Assembly (NCBI RefSeq): GCF_902859725.1
Contig: NZ_CADIJP010000013.1
Span: 115,561-179,560 of the forward strand
Length of the DNA stretch: 64,000 nucleotides
Direction of reading: 5' to 3'
Origin: Achromobacter mucicolens
Lineage (GTDB): Bacteria; Pseudomonadota; Gammaproteobacteria; Burkholderiales; Burkholderiaceae_B
This document shows, one piece after another, positions 34,664 to 44,447 of the stretch. The stretch's first letter is position 1, and the number at the start of each line of letters is the position of its first letter. Both the position numbers and the translations under genes were made by a program. Under the pieces are notes generated by a model that was not told the DNA's origin, did not search any database, and saw only the letters and a program-made list of their open reading frames with translations.

Positions 34664-36624
34664 TCGTCGGCACCGCGGGGCATATCGACCACGGCAAGAC
34701 GACGCTTGTACGGGCGCTGACGGGCGTGGACACGGACCGGTTAAAGGAAGAGAAGGCGCGCGGCATTTCCATTGAACTGGGCTACGCCTACACGCCGCTC
34801 GCCAACGGCGAGGTGCTGGGTTTCATCGACGTGCCGGGCCACGAAAAGCTCGTGCATACGATGGCGGCCGGCGCCAGCGGCATCGATTTCGGGCTGCTGG
34901 TGGTGGCGGCGGACGATGGCGTCATGCCGCAGACGCGCGAGCATCTGGCGATTCTGTCGATGCTGGGCGTGGGGCGCGGCGCGGTGGCGCTGACCAAGAC
35001 GGATCGCGCGGACGCAGCGCAACTGGACCGCGTGCGCGGCGAGATCGAAGCGTTGGTGCAAGGCACGTTCCTGCAAGGCGCGCCGGTGTTCGGCACGAGC
35101 GCGGTCCAGGCGAACCCGGCGGCGGATGCTACCGACCCGGGCGTGGCGGCGCTGAAAGATTATCTGCATGCGCAGGCCCAGGCGGTGGCGCGGCGCGAGG
35201 CCAGCGGTCTTTTCCGGCTGGCGGTGGACCGGGTGTTCACCCTGTCCGGCCACGGCACGGTGGTGACGGGTACGGCGCATGCCGGTCAGGTTCGCGTGGA
35301 CGACGACACCGTGGATCTGCGGCTCATGCCAGCCGGCACGCGCGTGCGGGTGCGGAGCATCCACGCGCAGAACCAGCCCAGCGAGACGGGCTCGGCGGGG
35401 CAGCGGTGCGCGCTGAACCTGGCCAATATCGACAAGGGCGCGATCGCGCGAGGCGACTGGATCGCGGATGCGCGCTGCTTCCTGCCGTCCAGGCACGTGG
35501 ATGTGGCGCTGACGCTGCTGCCGTCGGCGGATGCGCCGGTGCGGGCCTGGGCGCCGCTGCACGTGCATATCGGCGCGGCGCGCCATATGGCGCATGTGGT
35601 GCCGATCAGCGCGGAGTCGCTGTCGGCCGGGCAGTCGGGGTGGGTGCAACTGGTGTTCGACGAGCCGGTCTGCGCAATGCCGGGCGACCGCTACATCGTG
35701 CGCAATGCGCAGGCGACGCGCACGGTGGGCGGCGGGCGGGTGCTGGATCCGAACGCGCCGGACAGGAAACGCCACGCGGCGTCGCGGTTGGCGGGGTTGC
35801 AGGCGCTTTCCCAGATGCTGGACGGCGGCGGTCTGCAACCGGTGCTGGCGCACGCGCCACTGGGCCTGGACGAGACGGCGCTGCAACGCCTGACGGGCCG
35901 GCCGGTGAGCCAGATTCCGACGCCCGAGGGCGCGCTGTGGATCGAGCCGCGCAATGCGCAGGGGCCGCGCACGCTGATCCTGGCGCCGCAATGGGCGACG
36001 CTCTGCGAGCGCGCCGAACAGGCGCTGGCGGCCTTTCACCAAAGCGCGCCGGACGAACCCGGTCCGGACAGCGCCCGGCTGCGTCGGATGGCGATGCCGG
36101 CGGCGCCTGAAACGCTGTGGACGTCGCTGCTCGATGCCTTGCAACGCGATGGCCGCATCGCGCGCAATGGTCCGTGGCTGCATCTGCCATCGCATACGGC
36201 GACGCTGGGACAGGCCGAATCGGCGCTGGCGGCGCGGCTGTTGCCGCTGCTGGATGAGGGCGCATTCGATCCGCCGTGGGTGCGCGATCTGGCCCGGATG
36301 CAGAACGTATCCGAGGACACGGTGCGCCAGTTGCTGCGCAAGCTGTTGCGGCGCGGGGAAGTGGCGCAGGTGGTGAAGGATCTTTTCTATCACCGCGAGC
36401 AGGTGCGCAAGCTGGCGGCGCTGGCGGCGGACCTGGCGGGGCAGCCGCAAGGACTGAATGCGGCGGTGTTCCGGGACGCGACAGGGCTGGGGCGCAAGCG
36501 GGCGATCCAGATCCTGGAGTTCTTCAATCGGGTAGGCTATACGCGGCGCGTGCGGGATACGCATATGCTGCGGGGCGAAAGCGCCTATGCAGCCATGCAG
36601 CAGCGCGCCGAGCCGGTATCATAG
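34660..36624 (+). CDS. selB: selenocysteine-specific elongation factor
   Basis: 654 residues. GTPase domain: [12 protein letters not shown] (G1), DVPGHEK (G3), ALTKTD (G4); then EF-Tu-like beta barrels ([14 protein letters not shown]) and C-terminal winged helices ([39 protein letters not shown]) that bind the SECIS hairpin. It brings Sec-tRNA(Sec) to the ribosome at the fdoG UGA codon. The start overlaps the selA stop. selC follows 12 bp downstream. Confidence 0.96.
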   Translation: MIVGTAGHIDHGKTTLVRALTGVDTDRLKEEKARGISIELGYAYTPLANGEVLGFIDVPGHEKLVHTMAAGASGIDFGLLVVAADDGVMPQTREHLAILSMLGVGRGAVALTKTDRADAAQLDRVRGEIEALVQGTFLQGAPVFGTSAVQANPAADATDPGVAALKDYLHAQAQAVARREASGLFRLAVDRVFTLSGHGTVVTGTAHAGQVRVDDDTVDLRLMPAGTRVRVRSIHAQNQPSETGSAGQRCALNLANIDKGAIARGDWIADARCFLPSRHVDVALTLLPSADAPVRAWAPLHVHIGAARHMAHVVPISAESLSAGQSGWVQLVFDEPVCAMPGDRYIVRNAQATRTVGGGRVLDPNAPDRKRHAASRLAGLQALSQMLDGGGLQPVLAHAPLGLDETALQRLTGRPVSQIPTPEGALWIEPRNAQGPRTLILAPQWATLCERAEQALAAFHQSAPDEPGPDSARLRRMAMPAAPETLWTSLLDALQRDGRIARNGPWLHLPSHTATLGQAESALAARLLPLLDEGAFDPPWVRDLARMQNVSEDTVRQLLRKLLRRGEVAQVVKDLFYHREQVRKLAALAADLAGQPQGLNAAVFRDATGLGRKRAIQILEFFNRVGYTRRVRDTHMLRGESAYAAMQQRAEPVS

Positions 36625-36636
36625 GCGGTCCGCCAC

Positions 36637-36732
36637 GGAAGGCATTCGTGCCCGGCGGCACGGCCGGGCTTCAAACCCGGTTGGGGGCGTCAGACGTTCC
36701 CAGGTAGGTTCGACTCCTGCTGCCTTCCGCCA
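36637..36732 (+). tRNA. selC: tRNA-Sec, anticodon UCA
   Basis: 96 nt. Eight-base-pair acceptor stem GGAAGGCA/TGCCTTCC, longer than the normal seven, discriminator G and encoded CCA; anticodon stem CCGGG/CCCGG with anticodon TCA at 36671-36673; long variable arm (about 36681-36704) and a T-arm with GGTTCGACTCC. All are hallmarks of tRNA-Sec. A T-run (GTTTTTTT) follows at 36733-36740. Located immediately after selB. Confidence 0.95.
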
Positions 36733-36872
36733 GTTTTTTTGTGGGGCGTTGGTGTTCTTCTGCGCATGCAGGTTCCAACGTTTCCCGCTCCGGGTGTCTG
36801 ATACTCCCGGATATTCACCTGCCGTGTTTGTTCTTGCCCGCGTCGGGGTGGTTCTTCTGACGCCCGCGGCGT

Positions 36873-37011
36873 CGCGGGGTCCGCGTTGCGGGCCTCCGAT
36901 GGCGGTCCGGAGCCTTCGCTCCGGACTCTCCCGTGCTCATCCTCGTCCGCCTTCGGCTCCCTTCGGATTCCGCCGGGCGCCATCTAAACGGCCCGCAACA
37001 CGGACCCCGCG
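36873..37011. repeat. large self-complementary element, copy A
   Basis: Outer arms of 22 bp at 36873-36894 and 36990-37011 pair at 21 of 22 positions; inner arms GATGGCG (36898-36904) and CGCCATC (36978-36984) continue the stem. The core holds a hairpin with arms GTCCGGAGC and GCTCCGGAC, and the stretch CCGCCTTCGGCTCCCTTC. The same core occurs at 63.2 kb with different arms. Confidence 0.65.
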
Positions 37012-37069
37012 CCACCACGTGCTGGGTCGGTGAGTGATCGGGAGGTCGCTGCGCTCGCTTGTTCTCACA

Positions 37070-37082
37070 GGTGTCTGACACC
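37070..37082. repeat. GGTGTCTGACACC palindrome
   Basis: Exact copy of the 13-bp palindrome, just before the stop of the thioredoxin-like gene. See also 19651 and 63642. Confidence 0.6.
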
Positions 37083-37105
37083 TTCCCACACTCCATCACT
37101 CTCCA

Positions 37106-37645
37106 TCAACTGCGCAGCATGCGCGTCACCACGCCACTTACGCTGTGCGAGGTCCAGTCTAGTTCGCCCAGGTGCCAGTAGCGGATCGTGCCGCCGCGGT
37201 CGACGAGGTAGTTGGCGGGCAGGCCGGCCGCGTCCCATTTTTTGGAGGCTGTGCTGTTGCGGTCGTGCAGGACCGCGCCGGCGACGGGCCATTTTTTCAG
37301 GAAGGCGGTGATTTTTGCCGGGGATTCCCCGACGTTGACGGCGATGAGGCGCAGGCCTTCTTCGCGGTGGCGTTTGGCCATGGTGGACATGACGGGAATC
37401 TCGTCGCGGCAGGGGTCGCACCAGGTGGCCCAGAAGCTGACGATGACCACGTTGCCGCGCCAGGAAGAGAGCTTCTGTTCGCGGCCCGACAGGTCCGGCA
37501 GGACGAGCGGCGGGGTGGGGGCGGTCCACGGTGCCCAATCGGGACCGGTGGCGGTCTTCAAGGCGGAGTCACTGGCGGCGCGGGCCCAGGCGGGCAGGGC
37601 CGCCAGCGACAGGCTGGTTTGCAGGAGACGGCGGCGGCTGATCAA
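37106..37645 (-). CDS. Tat-exported TlpA/ResA-like thiol-disulfide oxidoreductase
   Basis: 179 residues from a TTG at 37645 with GGGAG six bases before. N-terminal Tat-type signal (SRRRLLQTSLSLAAL), then a thioredoxin fold with the redox motif WATWCDPCRDEIP and cis-proline region AAGLPANYLVDR. It should act as a periplasmic disulfide reductase or redox donor. Use of the Tat route is unusual for this family and is inferred from the twin arginines. It lies 26 bp after the transglutaminase-like gene on the same strand. Confidence 0.82.
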   Translation of the reverse strand: MISRRRLLQTSLSLAALPAWARAASDSALKTATGPDWAPWTAPTPPLVLPDLSGREQKLSSWRGNVVIVSFWATWCDPCRDEIPVMSTMAKRHREEGLRLIAVNVGESPAKITAFLKKWPVAGAVLHDRNSTASKKWDAAGLPANYLVDRGGTIRYWHLGELDWTSHSVSGVVTRMLRS

Positions 37646-37671
37646 GGCGGACTCCCGCAAGGAAGTGGCGG

Positions 37672-38781
37672 TCAGATGGCGATGGGTCTGGCGGTGATGC
37701 GGTAGCTGAAGCTGTCGGGATCGAGGCTGTCCAGGCGTCCGGCGGCGGTTTCGCCGTTGGGATACATGAGGAACGGGATGGGGCCGTGCGCGGTGCCGGG
37801 CAGGACGACGTCGTGGCCGTGGTTGTAGGCCACCCAGTTCATTTCCCATGCCCCGAACAGCATGACGCGCGCGGCGCGGACCTTGGCGTCGGTAAGCGGG
37901 AGTTCGCCGGGCGGTTCCTCCAGCATGACCTTGCGCACGTCGGCCGGGTCGACGGGAATCCAGCCGTAGCCGGCGGCGTAGAACTCGGCGCGACAGTGCT
38001 GGGCGCGGGTGACGTCGCCGGCCTTGCCGAGGCTCTTGTAGCCGAGTTGCGAGTTGTCCACGCGCAGGCCGTAGGCGTCGCGGGCGGGGATGCCGGCGGC
38101 GCGGGCCAGCGCGACGAAGAGCGCGTTGATGTCGGCGCATTTGCCGTTCAGGTCGTTGGCGGTGAGCATGTAGCGCACGTCGCCGGTGCCGCAGCCGCGC
38201 GTGGACGCAGTGCGGCAGGTGTTTTCGACCACCCAGTCGTAGATGGCGCGGGCGCGCGCCAGGTCGCCCTGATGGCCCTGGGTGATGCGGTCGGCGGTGG
38301 TCTTGACGATGCCGTCGGTGGGCAGCAGGGCGGTCGGTTGCAGGTATTCGCGCAGCGCGGCTGCATTTTCGCGCGCGGCGTCGGCGCGAGGGGGCTGGGT
38401 CAGGTCGACGCGGCGGTTGCGGGTCTGGAAGCGGCTGGTCAGCGTGATGGTGCGGGGCGACTGCGCGTCGGGCCATTGGACGGCGAGCATCTGGACGTCG
38501 TAGCCGGGCGCGCGGGTCAGCGTGGCGACGCCGCCGCCGCTGGCCTGCCAGGTGTTCTGCACGCCGCGCTGGTAGGACGTGTCGGTGGCATAGGGCACGG
38601 GCAGCCAGATTCGGGTGTGGGCGGCGGGGTCGGTGATGCTGACGGCGGTGGTCAGTTCGTAGGTGCGCCACGCGGTGGCGACCGGAGTCTGCTGGGCGCG
38701 CGCGGCGTGCGGCAGCACGGCGGTGGCGGCAGTGGTGGCGCACGCGGCGCCCGAGAAACGGAGAAAGTGTCGGCGATCCAT
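37672..38781 (-). CDS. Tat-exported transglutaminase-like protein
   Basis: 369 residues. Tat signal DRRHFLRFSG, then beta domain and a transglutaminase/protease-like core: LARARAIYDWVVENT, nucleophile cysteine in NGKCADINALFVALARAAGIP, histidine in QHCRAEFYAAGYGWIPVDP with the following aspartate completing the triad. Bacterial members hydrolyse or cross-link peptide bonds in the envelope. The start at 38781 is chosen by the signal. Co-transcribed with the TlpA-like gene and divergent from selD. Confidence 0.83.
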   Translation of the reverse strand: MDRRHFLRFSGAACATTAATAVLPHAARAQQTPVATAWRTYELTTAVSITDPAAHTRIWLPVPYATDTSYQRGVQNTWQASGGGVATLTRAPGYDVQMLAVQWPDAQSPRTITLTSRFQTRNRRVDLTQPPRADAARENAAALREYLQPTALLPTDGIVKTTADRITQGHQGDLARARAIYDWVVENTCRTASTRGCGTGDVRYMLTANDLNGKCADINALFVALARAAGIPARDAYGLRVDNSQLGYKSLGKAGDVTRAQHCRAEFYAAGYGWIPVDPADVRKVMLEEPPGELPLTDAKVRAARVMLFGAWEMNWVAYNHGHDVVLPGTAHGPIPFLMYPNGETAAGRLDSLDPDSFSYRITARPIAI

Positions 38782-38918
38782 GAAGCCCCCACGCACGGTG
38801 AAGATTGGCTATCGGTGCGCCCGTGGCCGGGCGGCCGTCCGTTGCTGCATGCGATCGATCATAGGGCCAATCGCGGGGGCGGTGCTATCCTTTTTCGATT
38901 GTTTCCACGGAGATAGAG

Positions 38919-39980
38919 ATGACCCAGGATGTTGCGTCCTCGAACGTGCCGCGCCTGACCTCGTTGTCGCATGGCGGCGGCTGTGGCTGCAAGATCGCGC
39001 CGGGCGTGCTGTCGGCGCTGCTGGCGCGGTTCGGTCCCGCGGCCAGTTATCCGAACCTGCTGGTGGGTACCGAAACCGCCGACGATGCGGCAGTGTATCG
39101 GTTGAACGATGCGCAGGCGCTTATCGCCACGACGGACTTCTTCATGCCGATCGTGGACGATCCCTTCGACTTTGGCCGCATCGCCGCCACCAATGCGCTG
39201 TCGGATGTGTACGCGATGGGCGGCACGCCGATCATGGCGCTGGCGATCGTGGGCATGCCGATCAACGTGCTGCCGCACAGCGTCATCGCTGAAATCCTGA
39301 AGGGCGGCGAATCGGTGTGCGCGGATGCTGGCATTCCGGTGGCCGGGGGGCACAGCATCGATTCGGTCGAACCCATCTATGGCCTGGCCGCGATGGGATT
39401 GGTGCACCCGGACAAGATCAAGCGCAACGCCGACGCGCGCGCGGGCGATGTGCTGATCCTGGGCAAGGGCCTGGGCGTGGGCATCCTGTCGGCGGCGTTG
39501 AAGAAAAACCGGCTCGACGTGGACGGCTATCGCGTGATGATCGACACGACGACGCGGCTCAATCGCCCCGGCCCGGCGCTCGCCGCGCTGGACGGTGTGC
39601 ATGCGATCACCGACGTGACGGGTTTTGGGTTGTTGGGCCATGCGCTGGAGATGGCGCGCGGCGCCAAGCTGACGGCCCACGTGCGGCTGGCGGCGCTGCC
39701 GTGGCTGCCGGGCGTGCAGGAATTTGCCGCCGACGGCGTGATCACGGGCGCCTCGGGCCGGAACTGGGCTTCGTATGGCGAATCGGTGCGTCTGGGGGCA
39801 GGGGTTTCGGACACGCAGCGGGCGTTGCTGACCGATCCGCAGACCTCGGGTGGGCTGCTGGTGTCGTGCGCACCGGACGCGGCCGATGCGGTGCTCAAGA
39901 TCTTCCATGAGCAGGGCTTCGATCAGGCTGCCGTGATCGGCGAGATGACCGCTGGCGAACCGCAGGTCGTGGTGGACTGA
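38919..39980 (+). CDS. selD: selenide, water dikinase (selenophosphate synthetase)
   Basis: 353 residues. The glycine-rich active-site loop [12 protein letters not shown] carries C22 and K25, equivalent to the catalytic Cys17 and Lys20 of E. coli Sel[14 protein letters not shown] and [13 protein letters not shown] supply the ATP/metal aspartates. It makes selenophosphate for SelA. The enzyme itself uses Cys, not Sec, so it needs no selenium to be made. Separated from selC by the two Tat-exported genes on the other strand; transcribed from its own promoter region. Confidence 0.96.
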   Translation: MTQDVASSNVPRLTSLSHGGGCGCKIAPGVLSALLARFGPAASYPNLLVGTETADDAAVYRLNDAQALIATTDFFMPIVDDPFDFGRIAATNALSDVYAMGGTPIMALAIVGMPINVLPHSVIAEILKGGESVCADAGIPVAGGHSIDSVEPIYGLAAMGLVHPDKIKRNADARAGDVLILGKGLGVGILSAALKKNRLDVDGYRVMIDTTTRLNRPGPALAALDGVHAITDVTGFGLLGHALEMARGAKLTAHVRLAALPWLPGVQEFAADGVITGASGRNWASYGESVRLGAGVSDTQRALLTDPQTSGGLLVSCAPDAADAVLKIFHEQGFDQAAVIGEMTAGEPQVVVD

Positions 39981-39990
39981 ACGGCGAATC

Positions 39991-40019
39991 GCGCGGCCGC
40001 CTCCCACGCGCGGCCGCGC
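39991..40019. terminator. GC-rich hairpin between selD and the LysR gene
   Basis: Arms GCGCGGCCGC and GCGGCCGCGC with a 9-base loop, directly after selD and before the convergent LysR gene. No T-run. Confidence 0.45.
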
Positions 40020-40062
40020 CCGCTTGGTTTGCTGCAACGCGCGGCCCTGGCGGCGCGTGATT

Positions 40063-40980
40063 TCAATCTGGTAGATCGCGCGCGGTCGCGGCTGCCTGTT
40101 CCACCAGCCATTGCGTGACGAGGTCCGCGTCGGGCGTGCTGCGGCGTGCGTTGCGCACCAGCCAGTAGGCGTGTTCGGTGGCGCAGGCCGTCGGGCTGCC
40201 CACAACCTCCAGCCGCCGGTCCGCCAGCATGGGCGCGATCAACGCCAGCCGTCCCAGCGCGATGCCGTGTCCCGCCAGCGCCGCGTGCACGATCTGATCG
40301 TATTGATTGAAGCGCAGCATGCCCTTGGCGCGCACGCGCCCCAGCCCGCGCGCGCTCAGCCATTCCGACCATTGCAGCCACGGACGCGTGGGATCGTCGA
40401 ACTCCAGGAGGACGTGGCGCGCCAGTTCGCGTGCGTCCAGTTCGCGGGCCTTGAGCGAAGGATGCGCCACGGGCACCACCGATTCCCCAAAGAGCCACAG
40501 GGCGCCGTCGGGCACCGTGTTGCGCTCGCTGTAGCGGATGGCGATGTCGACGGCTTCGCGGTCGATATCGATCAGCCGGTTGTCAGCGGCCACGCGCACA
40601 TCGATGTCCGGATGCGCCGCCTGAAAGTCGCCCAGCCGGGGCAGCAGCCACAACGAGGCCACGCCGATGGTGGTGGTGACCGTGACGGGCGTGCGCCGCT
40701 CGGGCGCGCGCAGTTGCTCGGTCAGGTCGCCCAGCTGGCTCAGCCAGACGTCCGCCATGCGAAAGAGCTGCGCGCCCTCGGCGGTGAAGGTGACGCTGCG
40801 AAACCCCCGCACCAGCAGCGGCACGCCCAGGTGCGCTTCCAGCGCGCGGATCTGGCGGCTGACGGCCGACTGCGTGACGTGCAGGTCTTGGGCGGCGAGC
40901 GTGATGCTCATGCGCCGGCCAACGGCGACGAAGCCGCGCACGAGATCAAGCGGAGGCAGTTTCGCTAAGGGGTATGGCAT
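40063..40980 (-). CDS. LysR-family regulator, GcvA-like
   Basis: 305 residues. N-terminal winged helix: DLVRGFVAVGRRMSITLAAQ then LHVTQSAVSRQIRALEAHLG, followed by a periplasmic-binding-protein-like effector domain. SVTFTAEGAQLFRMADVWL and the short APERRTPVTVTTTIGVASLW linker resemble the GcvA subgroup. It is divergent from the DUF2917/isomerase pair, which it may control; effector unknown. Confidence 0.88.
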   Translation of the reverse strand: MPYPLAKLPPLDLVRGFVAVGRRMSITLAAQDLHVTQSAVSRQIRALEAHLGVPLLVRGFRSVTFTAEGAQLFRMADVWLSQLGDLTEQLRAPERRTPVTVTTTIGVASLWLLPRLGDFQAAHPDIDVRVAADNRLIDIDREAVDIAIRYSERNTVPDGALWLFGESVVPVAHPSLKARELDARELARHVLLEFDDPTRPWLQWSEWLSARGLGRVRAKGMLRFNQYDQIVHAALAGHGIALGRLALIAPMLADRRLEVVGSPTACATEHAYWLVRNARRSTPDADLVTQWLVEQAAATARDLPD

Positions 40981-41123
40981 TCGTAAAACTCATGCGTATC
41001 GGGCGGAAATGTCGCTTGAGCAATAGTACGCCGGGGCGTCCAATATGACTCAGACGTTGGGTGACCGGGACAAAATCGCGGTTGCCCGCCGCGATAGCCG
41101 CTGCCGCGGCCAGGAGGTTCGCC

Positions 41124-41426
41124 ATGATCCAGTTATGTTGCACTGCGGGAATGTCATTCCGTTTGGCCGGCGGCTCGACTATGCTGCTCAAGCGCGCCTC
41201 GGGCGTTCGCATCGTGTGTCACGCCGGCGCCTTGTGGATATCCGAATACCGCCGCTTCGACGACAGCGTGCTTCAAGCGGGCCAGACCCTGACCGTGGAT
41301 AGCGACCGCGACGTCGTCATCAGCGGCCTGCCGGATGCGCAGGTCGCGCTACTTTCCCTGGGGGGGCGGCAGGTGCAGTGTGCCGCCGCTTCGCCTTGCC
41401 ATGCAGGCCAACTGGAGTTCCTGTGA
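41124..41426 (+). CDS. DUF2917 small protein
   Basis: 100 residues from 41124 (GGAGG six bases before). Contains the DUF2917 pattern: MLLKRASGVRIVCHAGALWI then SEYRRFDDSVLQAGQTLTVD and DVVISGLPDAQVAL, a small cupin-like beta protein. Function unknown. Genes of this family often sit next to GcvA-type LysR genes, as here. The stop overlaps the next start (TGATG). Confidence 0.75.
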   Translation: MIQLCCTAGMSFRLAGGSTMLLKRASGVRIVCHAGALWISEYRRFDDSVLQAGQTLTVDSDRDVVISGLPDAQVALLSLGGRQVQCAAASPCHAGQLEFL

Positions 41427-42076
41427 TGACTGCGTCCTTGCCCGATACGCCCCGGATCGAAATGTGGTTCGATTTCGCCAGCCCCTACAGCTATCTGGCG
41501 ATCGAGCGCATCGACGCGCTGGCCCAGGAAGCGGGCGTGCAGGTCGATCTGCGCCCCTTCCTCTTGGGGCCGATCTTTCAGGCGCAGGGCTGGAACGACA
41601 CGCCGTTCCGGTTGTTCCCCGGCAAGGGCGCGTACATGATGCGCGACATTGCGCGGCTGGCCGACAAGTACGGCGTGGTCTACAACCGCCCGCGCATGTT
41701 CCCGCGCATGAGCGTGCTGCCCGCGCGCATCGCGCTCTTGGGCGAGGACGAGCCGTGGGGCCGCGATTTCTGCGTGGCGGTGTTCCGGGCGAACTTCCAG
41801 CACGACCTGGATATCCAGGCCGAGGACGTGGTTCACGACCTGCTCACCGGCCTGTCGCTGGATGCCGACGCGCTCATCGCCCGCGCCAAGACCGAGGGCG
41901 CCAAGGAGGCGCTGCGCAAGCGCGTGGACCGCGCGCGCAACCTGGGACTGTTCGGGGCGCCCACGTTCTTCGTGGAGGGCGAAATGTTCTGGGGCAACGA
42001 CCGACTGGAAGACGCGCTGGAATGGACCCGCCGCACCGCGCCCGCCAGCGCCTGGTCGCCGCGGCCGCCTCGCTAG
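41426..42076 (+). CDS. DsbA-fold oxidoreductase, 2-hydroxychromene-2-carboxylate isomerase type
   Basis: 216 residues. Begins RIEMWFDFASPYSYLAIERI, the FDFxSPYSYLA signature of the HCCA isomerase/kappa-class GST group (the serine replaces the DsbA cysteine), and ends with GLFGAPTFFVEGEMFWGNDRL. Such enzymes use glutathione to isomerise aromatic breakdown products. The actual substrate is unknown. Translationally coupled to the DUF2917 gene. Confidence 0.85.
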   Translation: MTASLPDTPRIEMWFDFASPYSYLAIERIDALAQEAGVQVDLRPFLLGPIFQAQGWNDTPFRLFPGKGAYMMRDIARLADKYGVVYNRPRMFPRMSVLPARIALLGEDEPWGRDFCVAVFRANFQHDLDIQAEDVVHDLLTGLSLDADALIARAKTEGAKEALRKRVDRARNLGLFGAPTFFVEGEMFWGNDRLEDALEWTRRTAPASAWSPRPPR

Positions 42077-42317
42077 TGCGGGCTCTGTGTGCCCGCCACC
42101 GCCGTCAACCACGTACCGCAAGATTTCTCGTCAACGCTTCATCAGCAATGAAAAACGCAAGCAGCGCCTATCGCGGCGCGCCCATGCCGGGCGGCCGCTC
42201 GTTCACGCAATTTCGCGCCGCCCGCATCCGGCGTGTGTCCTTTCAGTGGAAACAGGCCGACCGGGCCGCGGTGCAGGACGACACCCTGCCCAGCGGCAGC
42301 GGCCGCGGCAAGCTGCG

Positions 42318-42695
42318 CTAGCCCTTGGTCACCGGTCCGATGTTCGCCCACTCTTCATCGGAATAGAGCCGTGACCGCAACAGAAAGCGCTTGCCCTCGG
42401 CGCTGTCCAGCGAAAAGGCGCCGCCACGTCCCGGCACGGCATCGATGACCAGCTGCGTGTGCTCCCAGTACGCGAACTGGTCCTCGCCGATCCAGAACGG
42501 GCAGCCTTCCAGGTCGCCCAACAGGACGTCCGAGCCGCCGACCATGAATTCGCCTTGCGGATAGCACATGGGCGAGCTGCCGTCGCAGCAGCCGCCGGAC
42601 TGGTGGAACATCAGCGGGCCGTGCTTGGCCCGCAGGGTGTCGATCAGGTGGCGCGCCTCGTCGGTCGCCACCACGCGTGGCGTGTGCTCTGCCAT
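42318..42695 (-). CDS. DUF779 protein, aldehyde dehydrogenase partner
   Basis: 125 residues with the family core [19 protein letters not shown] and [20 protein letters not shown], rich in cysteine and probably metal binding. DUF779 genes are repeatedly found beside ExaC/AldB-type aldehyde dehydrogenases; the role is unproven. It follows the dehydrogenase on the same strand after 92 bp. Confidence 0.85.
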   Translation of the reverse strand: MAEHTPRVVATDEARHLIDTLRAKHGPLMFHQSGGCCDGSSPMCYPQGEFMVGGSDVLLGDLEGCPFWIGEDQFAYWEHTQLVIDAVPGRGGAFSLDSAEGKRFLLRSRLYSDEEWANIGPVTKG

Positions 42696-42787
42696 GGCTG
42701 GATTCCTTGCAGGCGCGCCGGGGCAGGCCCGGCGCGCAGGACAGGCCGCGGCAAGCGGCCCGGGGTTGGCGAATCAAGCTTGGCGGA

Positions 42788-44317
42788 TCAGAAGAACCCC
42801 AGCTTCTTGGGCGAATAGCTCACCAGCAGGTTCTTCGTCTGCTGGTAATGGTTGAGCATCATCTTGTGGTTCTCGCGTCCGATGCCCGATTGCTTGTAGC
42901 CGCCAAATGCCGCGTGCGCCGGATAGGCGTGATAGCAGTTTGTCCACACCCGGCCCGCCTTGATCGCGCGGCCCATGCGGTAGCACGTGTTGGCCTCGCG
43001 CGACCACACGCCGGCGCCCAGGCCATAGAGCGTGTCGTTCGCCAGCGCCAGCGCGTCGTCCGCGTCCTTGAATGTGGTGACTGCCACGACCGGCCCGAAG
43101 ATTTCTTCCTGGAAAACGCGCATCTTGTTGTGGCCCTTGAACACAGTGGGCTGCACGTAATAGCCGCTTTCCAGCGCGCCCTGCATCTGCGCCCGCGAGC
43201 CCCCGGCCAGCACGTCCGCGCCTTCCTGCTTGCCGATGTCCAGGTACGAAAGGATCTTCTCGAGCTGTTCGGTGGAGGCCTGCGCGCCGATCATGGTGTC
43301 GGCGTCCAGCGGGTTGCCCTGCTTGATCTCGGCCACGCGTTTCAGTGCGCGTTCCATGAACTTGTCGTAGAGCGATTCCTGGATCAGCGCGCGGCTGGGG
43401 CACGTGCACACTTCGCCCTGGTTCAGCGCGAACATGACAAAGCCCTCGATCGCCTTGTCCAGGAAGTCGTCGTCCTGCGCGGCCACGTCGGCAAAGAAGA
43501 TGTTGGGCGACTTGCCGCCCAGTTCCAGCGTGACCGGAATGATGTTCTGCGACGCGTACTGCATGATGAGCCGACCGGTGGTGGTTTCGCCGGTGAAGGC
43601 GATCTTGGCGATGCGCTTGCTCGAGGCAAGCGGCTTGCCGGCTTCCAGCCCGAAGCCGGTCACCACGTTCACGACGCCCGGAGGCAGGATGTCGCCGATC
43701 AGCTCCATCAGCAGCAGGATGCCCAGCGGCGTCTGTTCGGCGGGTTTCAACACCACGCAATTGCCCGCCGCCAGCGCGGGTGCAAGCTTCCATGCGGCCA
43801 TCAGGATGGGGAAGTTCCACGGGATGATCTGTCCGACCACGCCCAGCGGTTCGTTGAAGTGGTACGCCACCGTGTCTTGATCGATCTCGGACAGCCCGCC
43901 TTCCTGGCTGCGGATGCACGAGGCAAAGTAGCGGAAGTGGTCGATGGCCAGGGGAATGTCGGCCGCGCGGGCCTCGCGGATGGGCTTGCCGTTGTCCCAG
44001 GTTTCCGCCGTGGCCAGGCGTTCCAGATTGGCTTCCATCACGTCCGCGATCTTCATGAGCATGCGGGCGCGCTCGGCGGCCGGGGTCGCACCCCATTTGG
44101 GCGCGGCGCGGTGCGCGGCATCCAGCGCCAGTTCGATGTCGCGCTCTTTCGAGCGCGCGTGGCGGGTCAGCGTCTGGCCCGTGACCGGGGTGACGTTGTC
44201 GAAGTATTCGCCATCCGCGGGCGACTGCCATTTGCCGTCGATGAAATTGTCGTACTGCGTCCTGAGGTCCAGGCGGGTGCCATAGGTCTGCGGGGTAACG
44301 CGGGTCGCGATGTCCAT
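42788..44317 (-). CDS. aldehyde dehydrogenase, ExaC/AcoD/AldB type
   Basis: 509 residues. [35 protein letters not shown], catalytic base in [14 protein letters not shown], nucleophile in [11 protein letters not shown] and [15 protein letters not shown] at the end, all typical of NAD-dependent acetaldehyde/medium-chain aldehyde dehydrogenases tied to alcohol or acetoin use. The start at 44317 is preceded by GGAG. It is read from a sigma-54 promoter (44370-44385) and divergent from an AcoR-like activator, so expression probably responds to an alcohol or aldehyde signal. Confidence 0.92.
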   Translation of the reverse strand: MDIATRVTPQTYGTRLDLRTQYDNFIDGKWQSPADGEYFDNVTPVTGQTLTRHARSKERDIELALDAAHRAAPKWGATPAAERARMLMKIADVMEANLERLATAETWDNGKPIREARAADIPLAIDHFRYFASCIRSQEGGLSEIDQDTVAYHFNEPLGVVGQIIPWNFPILMAAWKLAPALAAGNCVVLKPAEQTPLGILLLMELIGDILPPGVVNVVTGFGLEAGKPLASSKRIAKIAFTGETTTGRLIMQYASQNIIPVTLELGGKSPNIFFADVAAQDDDFLDKAIEGFVMFALNQGEVCTCPSRALIQESLYDKFMERALKRVAEIKQGNPLDADTMIGAQASTEQLEKILSYLDIGKQEGADVLAGGSRAQMQGALESGYYVQPTVFKGHNKMRVFQEEIFGPVVAVTTFKDADDALALANDTLYGLGAGVWSREANTCYRMGRAIKAGRVWTNCYHAYPAHAAFGGYKQSGIGRENHKMMLNHYQQTKNLLVSYSPKKLGFF

Positions 44318-44369
44318 GCTTGTCTCCGTATCGTTGGGATGGCGGCAGTGGGCTGCCTGTCTTGCATCA

Positions 44370-44385
44370 AGCAAAACGCATGCCA
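44370..44385 (-). promoter_or_regulatory. sigma-54 (-24/-12) promoter of the aldehyde dehydrogenase
   Basis: On the minus strand: TGGCATGCGTTTTGCT. The invariant GG and GC are separated by exactly ten bases, as required by sigma-54. Transcription would start around 44358, about 40 bp before the dehydrogenase ATG. The neighbouring gene encodes a sigma-54 activator. Confidence 0.8.
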
Positions 44386-44447
44386 GTCGGGGCATCCCGG
44401 CTGGACAGCCCGCCCCACGCGTGCGAAAGTAGTTTTTCCGCCTTCAG

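Larger units (their letters stand above)
36733..37105. other. gene-free region with structured repeat
   Basis: 373 bp between selC and the thioredoxin-like gene. It contains a T-run just after selC, a degenerate copy of the GGTGTCTGACACC palindrome (near 36793), a large stem-forming element (36873-37011) and a perfect palindrome copy (37070-37082). No coding region is supportable. Confidence 0.6.

Noticed and set aside
37106-38743. 545-codon frame that seems to fuse the thioredoxin-like gene to a longer N-terminus
   Set aside because: The upstream 360 codons are an arginine-rich shadow of the transglutaminase-like gene; the real start is the TTG at 37645 with a ribosome-binding site and Tat signal.
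42148-42321. Possible 57-residue gene (MKNASSAYRGAPMPGG...) in the gap after the isomerase
   Set aside because: No ribosome-binding site, no recognisable features, overlaps the end of the DUF779 gene by 4 bp; cannot be supported on sequence alone.
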